Shown piece after piece: positions 36,072 through 45,285 of a stretch of DNA of 64,000 bases. The stretch is from contig CAJUTV010000007.1 in the NCBI GenBank assembly GCA_910589305.1, positions 120,649 to 184,648 of the forward strand, in the 5' to 3' direction. The translations under genes and the position numbers were made by a program. The notes beneath the pieces were generated by a model. That model searched no databases, had not been told where the DNA came from, and was given only the letters and a program-made list of their open reading frames with translations. Positions within the stretch are counted from its first letter, which is position 1, and every line of letters starts with the position of its first letter. This DNA comes from an uncultured Lachnospira sp. GTDB lineage: Bacteria; Bacillota; Clostridia; Lachnospirales; Lachnospiraceae.

Positions 36072-36986
36072 ATGATTGTACTGATTTTTATCTTAAGTTT
36101 TATTATAATAAGCTTGCTTGTTTATCTTATTTTATTAAATAACGAATTAAAATCTGTGTCAAAACAAATTGATGATTTAATGAATATGGATAGTAACCAT
36201 TTAATTTATTCAAAATATAATTTAAAAAATGTAGCTCCTATCATTATAAAAATAAATCATTTAATGAAAGAATCAAAAAATATAGAACTCAACTACAATA
36301 ATAAAAATAAATCATTAATGAAAATGATGACTAATATCTCTCACGATTTAAGGACTCCTCTCACATCAGCACTTGGATATATTGATATGATTTTATATTC
36401 TAATATCAGTAAAGAGGAACAGATAAAAGAACTAAAAATTATAGAAGAACGCCTAAAACGATTAGAAGAATTAATCCATTCATTTTTTGAGTTTTCTAAA
36501 ATTATATCCAACAATAAAAGCCCTGAACTGGAAAAAATAAACCTTACTACCATTTTAGAAAATAGTATTATGAACTATTATGAAGATTACAAAAATGACA
36601 ACAGACAGATATTGTTAAATTATACTCAAAATAAAATTATACTCTATTCAAATAAGGAAATGCTTGTGCGAATATTTGATAATTTAATAGGAAATGCTTA
36701 CAAACACAGCACTAGCAATTTAGAAATCAATATTTGTGTCGATGATACTATAAAAATAACATTTATCAATTCATTAGATTACAATGATTTAGATATTTAT
36801 AAAATGTTTGATGAATTTCATACTATTGATATATCAAGAACAAAGGGAAATACTGGGTTAGGGCTTGCTATTGCAAAAGAATTTACAGAAAGTCTAGGCG
36901 GCAAAATATATGCAGATAAGAAAAAAGGGCTGTTAAAAATTATTGTGGAATTTAACCAATTGATTAATAAACTGGAGATTATCTAA
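36072..36986 (+). CDS. Sensor histidine kinase
   Basis: A single N-terminal membrane segment (residues 2-26) with almost no outer loop is followed by a linker helix. Next come the phospho-acceptor box NISHDLRTPLTSALGYID (near residue 97) and the ATPase domain with NLIGNAYKH (N box, near 216) and GNTGLGLAIAKEF (G box, near 265). The absence of an external sensor suggests that it senses within the membrane or through the ABC transporter encoded next to it. Ribosome site AAGGAGA lies 12 bases upstream. Its partner is the regulator at 33091-33765. Confidence 0.9.
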   Translation: MIVLIFILSFIIISLLVYLILLNNELKSVSKQIDDLMNMDSNHLIYSKYNLKNVAPIIIKINHLMKESKNIELNYNNKNKSLMKMMTNISHDLRTPLTSALGYIDMILYSNISKEEQIKELKIIEERLKRLEELIHSFFEFSKIISNNKSPELEKINLTTILENSIMNYYEDYKNDNRQILLNYTQNKIILYSNKEMLVRIFDNLIGNAYKHSTSNLEINICVDDTIKITFINSLDYNDLDIYKMFDEFHTIDISRTKGNTGLGLAIAKEFTESLGGKIYADKKKGLLKIIVEFNQLINKLEII

Positions 36987-37146
36987 AATATTATTTATAT
37001 TTATGTATCCTTTCAGAACTCTCTATATTATCTGAATACTTATAAATAATTTTTTTGAGGGAGGTGGCAGCAATACAATTCCAAAAAGGATAAAAATAAA
37101 AGCCCCACAACCCAGCTCCACGTCTGAATCATAAGACTTTTGTAAG
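36987..37146. other. Intergenic region between kinase and tRNA
   Basis: The region holds a GGGAGGTGG ribosome-like string at 37061 with no following frame, and a C-rich patch (AAAGCCCCACAACCCAGCT). I see no gene or convincing terminator in it. Confidence 0.5.
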
Positions 37147-37219
37147 TGCGTCGCCAGGGGTTCGAACCCTGGACACCCTGATTAAGAGTCAGGTGCTCTA
37201 CCAACTGAGCTAGCGACGC
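37147..37219 (-). tRNA. tRNA-Lys (anticodon CTT)
   Basis: On the minus strand the acceptor arms GCGTCGC and GCGACGC pair. The D-arm is AGCTCAGTTGGTAGAGC. The anticodon stem-loop CCTGA-CTCTTAA-TCAGG gives anticodon CTT. The T-arm is CCAGGGTTCGAACCCTGG. The discriminator is A, and CCA is not encoded. Length is 73 bases. Confidence 0.93.
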
Positions 37220-37259
37220 TTATTGATTGAAATTGTTTTCAGTGCTAAACACAAGTGAC

Positions 37260-37288
37260 ATTATATACCATGATTTTACAAAATGCAA
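37260..37288 (-). promoter_or_regulatory. Promoter of tRNA-Lys
   Basis: On the minus strand TTGCAT (37288-37283), a 17-base spacer and TATAAT (37265-37260) lie about 40 bases before the tRNA. Confidence 0.75.
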
Positions 37289-37470
37289 GTTATTTTTTTG
37301 TATTTATTTAAGAACATATTTTTTATTTTTAAAAATCTTCTATTTTTTGTCAATCTATAAGTTTAATTAATAAGAAAATAAATTTCTTTAATCCAATATG
37401 GATTAATTTATTGCCATTCATTGAAAAAGCATTTATAATCTCTTTATTAATTCATATTGGAGGTCGATTT

Positions 37471-38682
37471 ATGTCAGAACATTCAGAACACAAAAACCAT
37501 TTCACTCCGAACAGCAAGTATTTTACAATTGTTGTATATGCACTGCTATTTGTTATTGGAACGATTGTTATATACAAATTTATTGGCAATCTTGACACTA
37601 CCATTTCATTTTTGGGAAAAGTAATACATATTCTTTCCCCATTTCTTGTAGGCGCTTTTATTGCATTTATATTGTATCCACTTGTAAAATTTTTATACGC
37701 CAAATGTTTTATGGGAATTTGTCATATCAAATCAAAAAAAATTGCCAAATGGCTCTCTATCTTGGTTGCCTATATTATTGCTATTGGTGCTTTTGCAATT
37801 CTTATAATATTTGTTGCACCCCAAATTTATACAAGTATTACCGATATTTCTGTTCAATTTCCTATATGGTTTGAAAGTGCGCAAAAATTTATTATTGAAC
37901 TAGAACAAAATCACCCTGATTGGGCAAAATTCTTAGATTACGAGCAAATTAACAACTACATTCAATCGGCTTTGCCAAGTATATTAAATTATACGACTAC
38001 TGCGCTTAGTAATATTATTCCAGCAATTGTTATGACTTCTATGGCGATTGTAAAAGGTATTATCAGCTTTTTAATTTCAATCATCATTTCTGTATATATG
38101 ATAGCTGACCATAAAAATTTATTTTATCAGTTTAAACGACTAATGTATGCGTTGATTCCTAAAAAAGTCGTCGATTCTTCCCTAAAAATCATCCATGAAA
38201 GCGGCAGTATTTTCACAAGCTTTATATTTGGAAAAGCTCTTGATTCACTGATAATTGGCATTATTTGCTTTGTGTTAATGATTATATTTAATTTCCCATA
38301 TGCTGTACTTATTAGCGTTATTGTAGGTGTCACTAATATGATTCCATATTTTGGACCTTATGTGGGCGGTGCTGTTGGATTTATGTTTATATTAATTACC
38401 AATCCTATCAAAGCTTTACTTTTTGCAATTTTAATTCTAGTAATACAGCAATTTGATGGTCTCTTTCTTGGACCTAAAATTTTGGGTGATAAAACAGGTT
38501 TAAAACCTTTATGGGTTATTTTTTCCATCACTGTGGGCGGCAGCTTATTTGGTGTATTGGGCATGTTTCTTGGAGTTCCGTGTGTTGCTGTTTTAAATTA
38601 TATCCTCAATATTATTGTAGAACATTTATTGAAAAAGAAAAACCTCAACATCCCCCCTTACGATTCCAGTCACCACATATAA
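37471..38682 (+). CDS. AI-2E family transporter
   Basis: The protein is about 403 residues with eight predicted membrane segments and the family hallmark region GVTNMIPYFGPYVGGAVG near residue 290, plus DKTGLKPLWVIFSI near 355. AI-2E proteins export or exchange small solutes; some are Na+/H+ antiporters and TqsA handles autoinducer-2. The actual cargo cannot be inferred. I start at ATG 37471, preceded by TTGGAGG; an earlier in-frame start lacks a ribosome site. Confidence 0.88.
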   Translation: MSEHSEHKNHFTPNSKYFTIVVYALLFVIGTIVIYKFIGNLDTTISFLGKVIHILSPFLVGAFIAFILYPLVKFLYAKCFMGICHIKSKKIAKWLSILVAYIIAIGAFAILIIFVAPQIYTSITDISVQFPIWFESAQKFIIELEQNHPDWAKFLDYEQINNYIQSALPSILNYTTTALSNIIPAIVMTSMAIVKGIISFLISIIISVYMIADHKNLFYQFKRLMYALIPKKVVDSSLKIIHESGSIFTSFIFGKALDSLIIGIICFVLMIIFNFPYAVLISVIVGVTNMIPYFGPYVGGAVGFMFILITNPIKALLFAILILVIQQFDGLFLGPKILGDKTGLKPLWVIFSITVGGSLFGVLGMFLGVPCVAVLNYILNIIVEHLLKKKNLNIPPYDSSHHI

Positions 38683-38791
38683 ATTTTTCTACCGCATCCC
38701 AACTGCGTTTTATAGCAATTAATTTTTTATTTATTTTTTTATTTTTATAACAAGCATATGATATTGAATTGCATGATTTGCGTCTCCCCAT
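38645..38791 (-). CDS. Possible 48-residue basic protein
   Basis: An ATG with AGGAG 6 bases upstream opens a 48-codon frame that overlaps the end of the convergent AI-2E gene by 38 bases. The product starts MGRRKSCNSISYACYKNKK and is rich in lysine, arginine and cysteine. I recognise nothing in it. It may be an artefact; the ribosome site is its main support. Confidence 0.2.
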   Translation of the reverse strand: MGRRKSCNSISYACYKNKKINKKLIAIKRSWDAVEKFICGDWNRKGGC

Positions 38792-38870
38792 ACCAATCTC
38801 CTCTATGTCTTTAAAGCTTAGCAAACACTCTAAATGCAGACATAAATTGTGATTACTATATCATATGCTT
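38752..38870. repeat. Inverted repeat with 13-base arms in the AI-2E/RT gap
   Basis: AAGCATATGATAT (38752-38764) is the exact reverse complement of 38858-38870; a further AAGCATATG lies at 38891. It is in a 426-base gap otherwise without a convincing gene. Confidence 0.45.
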
Positions 38871-38940
38871 TTATTGCTGTTTTGCCACAGAAGCATATGT
38901 ATTGTCTAGCACATATGACTTTCAATACTTAACATACACA

Positions 38941-38994
38941 AACTGATAAACTATGGCAAAAGCAAAAGCCACAGTTTATCAGTCTTTCTTTTTT
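38941..38994 (+). terminator. Rho-independent terminator between AI-2E and RT genes
   Basis: CTGATAAACT (38943-38952) pairs with AGTTTATCAG (38973-38982), extended by TGGC/GCCA inside, and is followed by CTTTCTTTTTT on the plus strand. It may serve both convergent units. Confidence 0.75.
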
Positions 38995-39108
38995 GTAATG
39001 TCTTTTATTAATATAGATTTTTATATCCTTGATATTTTTTTATATCTGTATCTTTATTTTGTTCGTTTCTGATACAACATACAATTAATCCTTACAATAA
39101 TATAAAAA

Positions 39109-40578
39109 TCAAGTCAAACTTTTTAAAAATTTAGTACCTTCGTTTATAATGTTTTGGTATCTTTTTGCATTGACACTCTTTAGCCATGCAATTTTTCCTG
39201 AAATTTCATATATGGTTTTATTTGATACCACACCCCCAGAAGCTTTTAATTTCTGTGCATTGTGTATAGAAGCTTTTAATATTTTAACCCATTTTTTAGG
39301 AACGCCAATTTCTTCATTGTTAATTACAATACCGGTAATATACTGCCTGTTATTTTTTCTTAATATATGGGTTTTTTCTTTTTTCATATGGAAGCCTTCT
39401 GCTTCTATAATTTTATTAATGCTGTTTAAAAAGCTACCTACATCAAAATTATCTGTGTTTCCTATATAGCTAAAACTCATATCATCAGCATATCTTGTAT
39501 AAGTAATTCCTAGCTTTTTACATAAACCATTAATACGCTTGTCTAATGTTTTGCATATAATATTTGTAATCATAGGGCTTGCCGGAGAGCCTTGTGGCAA
39601 TATTCGGTCAGATGTCTTGATATATTTTATCTCTCCTTTTATTTCAAGCGGCATTCTTTCACAGTAGGTGCAAATCATAGCAAGCAGTGATGCGATATAG
39701 CCAGAGTAACCAAAAGATTGATATACGCCTCTTACACGCTCAAATGTAATGGTAGGAAAAAAGTTTTCCAAATCAATATTGATTAATAAATCAGGGCTTG
39801 TATTATGTGCTTTTGCACTTGTAAGAACAGACCTTGATTTAATAAATCCATGTGATAAATCAGAAACTTCGACCTTTTGCAAAATCTCTTCTAATATTTG
39901 TTTTTGAGCTGTTTTAAGTTGTGTTTTAGGCGCTGCTATATGACGTGTTTTGCCACTTTTTTTAGGAATATCGAAACGATAATAGTTGTCAAATGTAACA
40001 ACATCCCTATGGTATACCAAATAACGCAACGTGTTGTAGTCTATCTGTAAAAATTCTGCAAGCTCTCTGTCTGTTTCGATTACGGGCATCTGATTCTCTT
40101 TGAGCTTTTGTACATCTGTTTCTTTTTTTGATAACAGGCTGGAATACCCTTTGCCAATAAATATAATATTTTCTGCTTTGCGTTTGTTCCAAGCTTCCGA
40201 TTTTAGCTGTTTTTGTCGTTCTCTCTCCGCTTTTCGTTCAGCTCGTCTGGCAATGGATTCTTTCATAATTTCTTGTGCTACAACAGCACGGATTTTTTCA
40301 TAATCCCATGTATTCTGGTATTGTTTCTTTAAACAAGAAAGCTTTTTTTCAATTTCTCCTCTTTCTTGATAGGCATCCGATATTTTTTCGGAAAGCTTTT
40401 GAAACTCATCGAGCAATTGTTTTCGATTTTCAAAATCTTGCTCCGTTTCATTTTGCTGCCGTTCATATGGTGTTGGCAAGTTACTAGGCCAAAAACCATA
40501 TTCCTGCATCTTAAGGAAGGTAAATTCTTTTTTACCCATATTATTTACTAGATTTCTATATTCGGCTTTTGTATCCAT
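39109..40578 (-). CDS. Retron-type reverse transcriptase with N-terminal extension
   Basis: The 489-residue protein carries the RT blocks INIDLENFFPTI (266-277), LPQGSPASPM (327-336) and the catalytic YADD (363-366). Two retron marks are present: SAKAH (254-258), fitting the NAxxH motif of region X, and ITG (414-416), fitting the VTG motif of region Y. The first ~165 residues precede the usual retron RT start and contain a highly charged helix (105-135). A retron RT primes msDNA from a guanosine of its own RNA. Its start shares a base with the stop of the SWIM gene (TAATG). It closes a three-gene operon; a candidate msr-msd lies at 45286-45487. Confidence 0.92.
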   Translation of the reverse strand: MDTKAEYRNLVNNMGKKEFTFLKMQEYGFWPSNLPTPYERQQNETEQDFENRKQLLDEFQKLSEKISDAYQERGEIEKKLSCLKKQYQNTWDYEKIRAVVAQEIMKESIARRAERKAERERQKQLKSEAWNKRKAENIIFIGKGYSSLLSKKETDVQKLKENQMPVIETDRELAEFLQIDYNTLRYLVYHRDVVTFDNYYRFDIPKKSGKTRHIAAPKTQLKTAQKQILEEILQKVEVSDLSHGFIKSRSVLTSAKAHNTSPDLLINIDLENFFPTITFERVRGVYQSFGYSGYIASLLAMICTYCERMPLEIKGEIKYIKTSDRILPQGSPASPMITNIICKTLDKRINGLCKKLGITYTRYADDMSFSYIGNTDNFDVGSFLNSINKIIEAEGFHMKKEKTHILRKNNRQYITGIVINNEEIGVPKKWVKILKASIHNAQKLKASGGVVSNKTIYEISGKIAWLKSVNAKRYQNIINEGTKFLKSLT

Positions 40579-42344
40579 TATAGCAACATCTCCATAATAT
40601 CATTGATTTTATATTCTTTTTCATATTCCAAATTTTTTAACTTTAATAATTTATAAGAAGCAACATAAAGCGCAAGAATATGTGCGCAAGGTTCTGAAAG
40701 ATTCCTCTCACCTCTTTTAAATTTTTGGCAGCTGCAATCAATCTTTGTAATTTGTCCGTCTTGGTCAATGACAATTTCTGTATAGAATAACTGATTGTGT
40801 TCCTTATACGTTGTTGTAAATACAAATTCTTGCTGCTGTGTGTATCTTACTTTCATATTATCAAATGTAAGCTTGCTGTATTTTTGTACATCAATTTCAA
40901 TATCAGAGACTTCATAAAGCTCTTCTGGAATTGGGGCATTGCATAAATGACGGAAACGAACTTTGTCATTTACGATGTCAAAGTAGCCCTCACCTCGCCG
41001 AAACAGCATACCTATACCAGCTTTTATCTTATCGTTCTTTTCACTTGGAAAATAATCCGAAATTTCCTGCATGGATAAACAACGCTTGTCTTTCAGCAAT
41101 TTATAGATGTTTGTATAACTTGTAAAGCAGCCATCGCCTGTAAATCCTGCCATAATGTTAAATGCTGTTCCTTTTACCCAATCATTAGAAGACCATGCAG
41201 AAAAGCCAACGGTCATTTGCATTGTACCCATGTCAGCACGAATAAACTGAGGCATTCCAAATCCCAAAAAGCGCACATAAAATGCTTTTGATAAAGGAAT
41301 TAATTTTTCAACCACAAGCCAGCGTCTTCTGCCCCAAATTTTTTCTTCTCTTCTTTGGTTGCCTTGATAAATGGTATTTAGAGTAAGAACCGTTCCAAAT
41401 GGTTCAAATACAATCTGTACTCGTTGCTGTGGCTCTAAAATCCATTTCATATAACGAGGACTTTTCTTTTCTTTGTGCTTTCTTAAAAATGCACATATAT
41501 CATACATATCAGAAGGAGAAAGCTCCAGTTCAATTCCAGATAACGCTGCTGCAGAAGATACCTGATTAAAGCCTTTAATCCATGTTTCAGGCAAGTCAAT
41601 TTTCTTTTCTACATATTCTGGTACAATATCATTATCTATCGTAAAGCCTTCTGGATTGACTGATAATGTGACATCTGTATAACTTCGGAAGCGCTGCATT
41701 TCCTTTTCTAATTTAGCAGAAAAGTCAATATTTGTCGTTCCTAATTTTGGTGTCTGCAATAAATCAAATTCATTCATAGATACCGACAGACACCCATAAA
41801 TCGATTCATCAATTGAAAATGCCTCAAATGAAACTTGGTCATTATGTACAGTAATAACAGGGTCTAACACAAACCATAAACTGTAATCTCTGTCCCTTAT
41901 AAACTTCCAAAAGTCTCGCTCAATCTTATAATAATCCTTCCAAGCGTCATACTGGTCAATTTGCTTTTGCAAATTTCTTTTTATATTTAGTAACTGGTTT
42001 ATTTCATATTGTTTATCAGAAAGCTCTAAATCATAAGAATCCATTTCTTTCTTTAAAGCTTCTCTTACTATTGGCATGTACTCTTTGTGTGCTTTTACAC
42101 GACGTTCGATTTCTTCATCAAGCCATTTAAAATAATCGGTTCTTTCTTTTGATTTTTTTCTCGTGTCCGAAATAACAATTTCTCTTAACATAAGCATGGC
42201 ATCACGAAACAATAGCGGATGCTTTAATTTCCCACAGAAAGAGACTTTTTCATCACGAGATAAATCTGGGCTAAACCCTAATGTTGTTTGATTGTCAACC
42301 TGTGTACACCGAGAAGGGCTTGCGTATTTATAACCTACTTTCAT
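40578..42344 (-). CDS. Winged-helix / SWIM zinc-finger protein of the retron operon
   Basis: The 588-residue protein ends in a SWIM zinc finger, CSC-x13-CAH (about 537-555), a nucleic-acid or protein-binding module. Before it, residues 405-465 (TNIYKLLKDKRCLSMQEISDYF and on) look like a winged helix. The N-terminal 400 residues are unrecognised, helical at 75-135 and beta-rich later. It overlaps the ARM-like gene by 4 bases (ATGA) and the RT gene by one, so the three are made together. I recall WHSWIM as one of the two partners of type XIII retrons; its biochemical role is unknown. Confidence 0.82.
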   Translation of the reverse strand: MKVGYKYASPSRCTQVDNQTTLGFSPDLSRDEKVSFCGKLKHPLLFRDAMLMLREIVISDTRKKSKERTDYFKWLDEEIERRVKAHKEYMPIVREALKKEMDSYDLELSDKQYEINQLLNIKRNLQKQIDQYDAWKDYYKIERDFWKFIRDRDYSLWFVLDPVITVHNDQVSFEAFSIDESIYGCLSVSMNEFDLLQTPKLGTTNIDFSAKLEKEMQRFRSYTDVTLSVNPEGFTIDNDIVPEYVEKKIDLPETWIKGFNQVSSAAALSGIELELSPSDMYDICAFLRKHKEKKSPRYMKWILEPQQRVQIVFEPFGTVLTLNTIYQGNQRREEKIWGRRRWLVVEKLIPLSKAFYVRFLGFGMPQFIRADMGTMQMTVGFSAWSSNDWVKGTAFNIMAGFTGDGCFTSYTNIYKLLKDKRCLSMQEISDYFPSEKNDKIKAGIGMLFRRGEGYFDIVNDKVRFRHLCNAPIPEELYEVSDIEIDVQKYSKLTFDNMKVRYTQQQEFVFTTTYKEHNQLFYTEIVIDQDGQITKIDCSCQKFKRGERNLSEPCAHILALYVASYKLLKLKNLEYEKEYKINDIMEMLL

Positions 42345-45214
42345 AAAGTGCTTACCTCCTTCTGAATTTGAGCAAATGTCACAAGCGCCCTTTCAGAATC
42401 TATTTTGCTGTTTGCGCTTCCAATATCGAGAAGTATATGTTCGATTTCCTGTCGTTTTTCAGGATAATATTGTAAAAACAAAGGAATGGTGTGGTATATA
42501 CGTTCTTTGCTTTTTGAAACTTTGTTTGGAAGATAAAGCAGTGTTTTTGTATAATAAATATATAAATCGGGGTTTGTCTCCTTTAAATCCGAAAAGGCAT
42601 GTTTCATTTTCTGGGAAAGGTAAGCTTTTACTTCAACACATGGATGTTCCATCATACGTGAGATAAATGGTGTTGGAAGCTTATTTCCATACCAGTCGTC
42701 AAGCTTTTTCAAAGCGTATTGATAAGCCCTTTCTATTGGAGAATCCAACAAAATAATATGCAGCTTTTCTCTTTTTTCAATTTCTAAACTTTCAAACACA
42801 GACTGAGCTGTTTTGTTTAAATGATATACATTACATTCAAAAAGCAGCAGCATAGTCGTTGTTCTTTGGGCAAGTGCAGTTTGATGTCGGTCTATAATTT
42901 CTGTCAGTGTCTTTACAAGTCTTTTAGAACCAGTTTCCAAAATAGAAAGAATTAAGCTGTCTTTAGGAAGCACATCTTCTTTGCATGACTTTAATAAGGC
43001 TACGGTGTTGTATTCTCTTTCTGAAATTCTGTTATGTTGTAAGTCTATACTTTGAAGTGTATCCTTTAATGTATCATACGGCATAAAGAATATGATATTT
43101 TCTGTTATATCAAAAAGAAAATCTGGAATTTTTTTAAGGCTTAACAGCAACGGTGTAAAATAGTACAGTAGTTCTTGCTGTTCCTCTACTGTTGCAGTTT
43201 CCAATTTATCAACAGATTTTAATAGTAAATCTGTAATTTGTTCAGGAAGTTCAATATGCTGTTCCAAAAAAAGCTCTCTTTTTTGGGCAATTGATTTTAC
43301 AAAAGCAGTATATTCTTCAATAGTAAAATGATGGATATTATCTTCTAATATGCTATACCATCGTTCTATCGTGTCTAAAAAGAGAAAATCAGCAATATGT
43401 TCTGGCTCGAATTTTCCATTTGTCCGTTTAAAATATGTTGTTGCCGCACTCCATAGTTTTTCTGATGACACATTCATTAAGGCAATCATAATGTTGGCAT
43501 CAAATTCTTGCAATGCTTCTAATTTTATCAGCAGTATTTTTTCAAATAATTGAGCTGTTTTTTCATAAGGTATTTTTGAAAGAGTAATCAATTCTTTGAT
43601 ATCATAAGAATCAAATTGATGACGCTCATCTGCCTTTTTTAACAGCGTATAACAAAATTTATGTACTTGTTCAGCCTTTGCATTTTGAGCTATAAAAAGA
43701 ACATCTGCAAGATATCGGTTCCATATCGAACGTTCTGCTACATCATTATTTGCAATAACCTCTCTGAAATATCTATCAAAAAAGAAATTGTAAGAAACAT
43801 TATAGTAAGTATCTAAATTATCATGGTCCGTATAGCTTGTCAGCATCTCGCGGGCAGCCGTTATAAATTTTGTCTCATCGGTTGCTTGGTACTCGTCAAG
43901 TGTTCTTCTAAGATAACGTACATAATAATTGTATGCGCCTGTTTTGCCGCTTCCCTTAAAATAATAGGTTGTTCTTGGAGCATCCAGATAGTACGCTATT
44001 TTTCCAATAGCATCCGCCATTCCGTATGCCTTTGCTGTCTGTATGGTGTTTTTAAATGCAATATTCTTTACATTTTTTCCGTCTGTGTATGTGTTTTTTT
44101 CATAGAGATTCTGGCTGCCAAAAATATATGAAATACTGTAGTAAGCATTTGGCTTGTCTAAATATTCTTCAAGTTCTTTTCCCTTTAGTTTTGTGTCTTT
44201 TGCATCGTTTAGTGATAATTGCTTAATATGAAAATCCATTTCAGGCAGTGTTCTATAAATAAATTCTTTTTGCTTTTCCAGTAACTTCTCGTCAAATAAG
44301 CTTATATATTGATTGATACAACGATTAAGTCCACTGTGATATGCTTCATTTGCCCATAATATATTGATTTTGTCAATCTGTTGAGCCGTTTCTAACAAAA
44401 TAGGATTTTTTTGTATGGTAAGTTCTTGAAAAATACCACATGCCAGCTCTACACTTGCTATTTTTAAAAGGCTTTCAAAGTCTTTCACAGAAGGCTGCCT
44501 CTTAATCCATTGACTAAGGGCTTTTCTTCTAGTATATAACCGTTCTTTAAAAAACATATTGATAATTGTTTCCATGTAAGGATGGTCTGCCTCAAACCCT
44601 AATAAATCGCTAGGCTGTTCTATCAATTCAATATCCTTAAATTGAATGTTATGTTCTTTTAAAGAAGCAATATAATCGGTGTAATTCCTTTTTTCATAAT
44701 AGTTAAAAGAAATCGTCGGCTCCAATTTATAAAATTCTTTAATAATATATTGAGGATTGACCGTTATATTTTGCTGCCAGCCTGTCCTTCTGTCATAATC
44801 CCAAGATATATCTGCTGTTTTATAGCCTTTGGTATAACAGAGCAGATTTTGTTCTTCCCAGTAATATGTATTAGGGATAGATGGTAAATGTCCGTTTGTT
44901 CCATGAAAAACAGCATAATGTGTATATGCTATATCAGACTTTAACAAGTATGCATCTGCATAATAAGAACGGGGTGAAGACCTTAATTCCCGTTCAACTT
45001 CTTGTTTCCCATACAAAATAAGTAAACATGGATTTTTTTGGCTGTCTAATCCCCAGAGCAATTTTTTGCGAATAGGGGAGGTATCTAGCTTCCACAGCCG
45101 TTGTTGTTCCTCTGTTGTTAAATTATTCATAGCTGTAAAGATTTCCTTTCTATCGATTCTTTCATCAAGTGTAAGGATATTTTTATAATCAAAATTATAG
45201 TATAATTTTAACAT
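42341..45214 (-). CDS. Large helical-repeat (ARM/HEAT-like) protein of the retron operon
   Basis: The 957-residue protein is mostly alpha-helical. From about residue 200 onward pairs of amphipathic helices recur, for example LYTRRKALSQWIKRQPSVKD and, near the end, HPCVEVKAYLSQKMKHAF, a HEAT/ARM-like look. There is no signal peptide, membrane segment or nucleotide-binding motif. Gene order (ARM-like, WHSWIM, RT) is as I recall for type XIII retrons, so it is a likely effector or scaffold. The ribosome site is poor, which could keep its level low. The start lies 38 bases from the plus-strand promoter of the candidate msr-msd RNA. Confidence 0.75.
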   Translation of the reverse strand: MLKLYYNFDYKNILTLDERIDRKEIFTAMNNLTTEEQQRLWKLDTSPIRKKLLWGLDSQKNPCLLILYGKQEVERELRSSPRSYYADAYLLKSDIAYTHYAVFHGTNGHLPSIPNTYYWEEQNLLCYTKGYKTADISWDYDRRTGWQQNITVNPQYIIKEFYKLEPTISFNYYEKRNYTDYIASLKEHNIQFKDIELIEQPSDLLGFEADHPYMETIINMFFKERLYTRRKALSQWIKRQPSVKDFESLLKIASVELACGIFQELTIQKNPILLETAQQIDKINILWANEAYHSGLNRCINQYISLFDEKLLEKQKEFIYRTLPEMDFHIKQLSLNDAKDTKLKGKELEEYLDKPNAYYSISYIFGSQNLYEKNTYTDGKNVKNIAFKNTIQTAKAYGMADAIGKIAYYLDAPRTTYYFKGSGKTGAYNYYVRYLRRTLDEYQATDETKFITAAREMLTSYTDHDNLDTYYNVSYNFFFDRYFREVIANNDVAERSIWNRYLADVLFIAQNAKAEQVHKFCYTLLKKADERHQFDSYDIKELITLSKIPYEKTAQLFEKILLIKLEALQEFDANIMIALMNVSSEKLWSAATTYFKRTNGKFEPEHIADFLFLDTIERWYSILEDNIHHFTIEEYTAFVKSIAQKRELFLEQHIELPEQITDLLLKSVDKLETATVEEQQELLYYFTPLLLSLKKIPDFLFDITENIIFFMPYDTLKDTLQSIDLQHNRISEREYNTVALLKSCKEDVLPKDSLILSILETGSKRLVKTLTEIIDRHQTALAQRTTTMLLLFECNVYHLNKTAQSVFESLEIEKREKLHIILLDSPIERAYQYALKKLDDWYGNKLPTPFISRMMEHPCVEVKAYLSQKMKHAFSDLKETNPDLYIYYTKTLLYLPNKVSKSKERIYHTIPLFLQYYPEKRQEIEHILLDIGSANSKIDSERALVTFAQIQKEVSTL

Positions 45215-45251
45215 ATTTTCAAGTAATTTACTAAAATCTGATAAAAAATAG

Positions 45252-45279
45252 TTGACATTTTTAAAATATATGATACAAT
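45252..45279 (+). promoter_or_regulatory. Promoter of the retron RNA
   Basis: TTGACA (45252-45257), a 16-base spacer and TACAAT (45274-45279) place the RNA start at about 45286, just before the a1 repeat. No equally good promoter is visible on the minus strand for the protein operon. Confidence 0.75.
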
Positions 45280-45285
45280 TTAGAA

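Noticed and set aside
43823..44131. Plus-strand frames inside the ARM-like gene, possible antitoxin
   Set aside because: No ribosome sites and a composition typical of antisense to a long helical gene.
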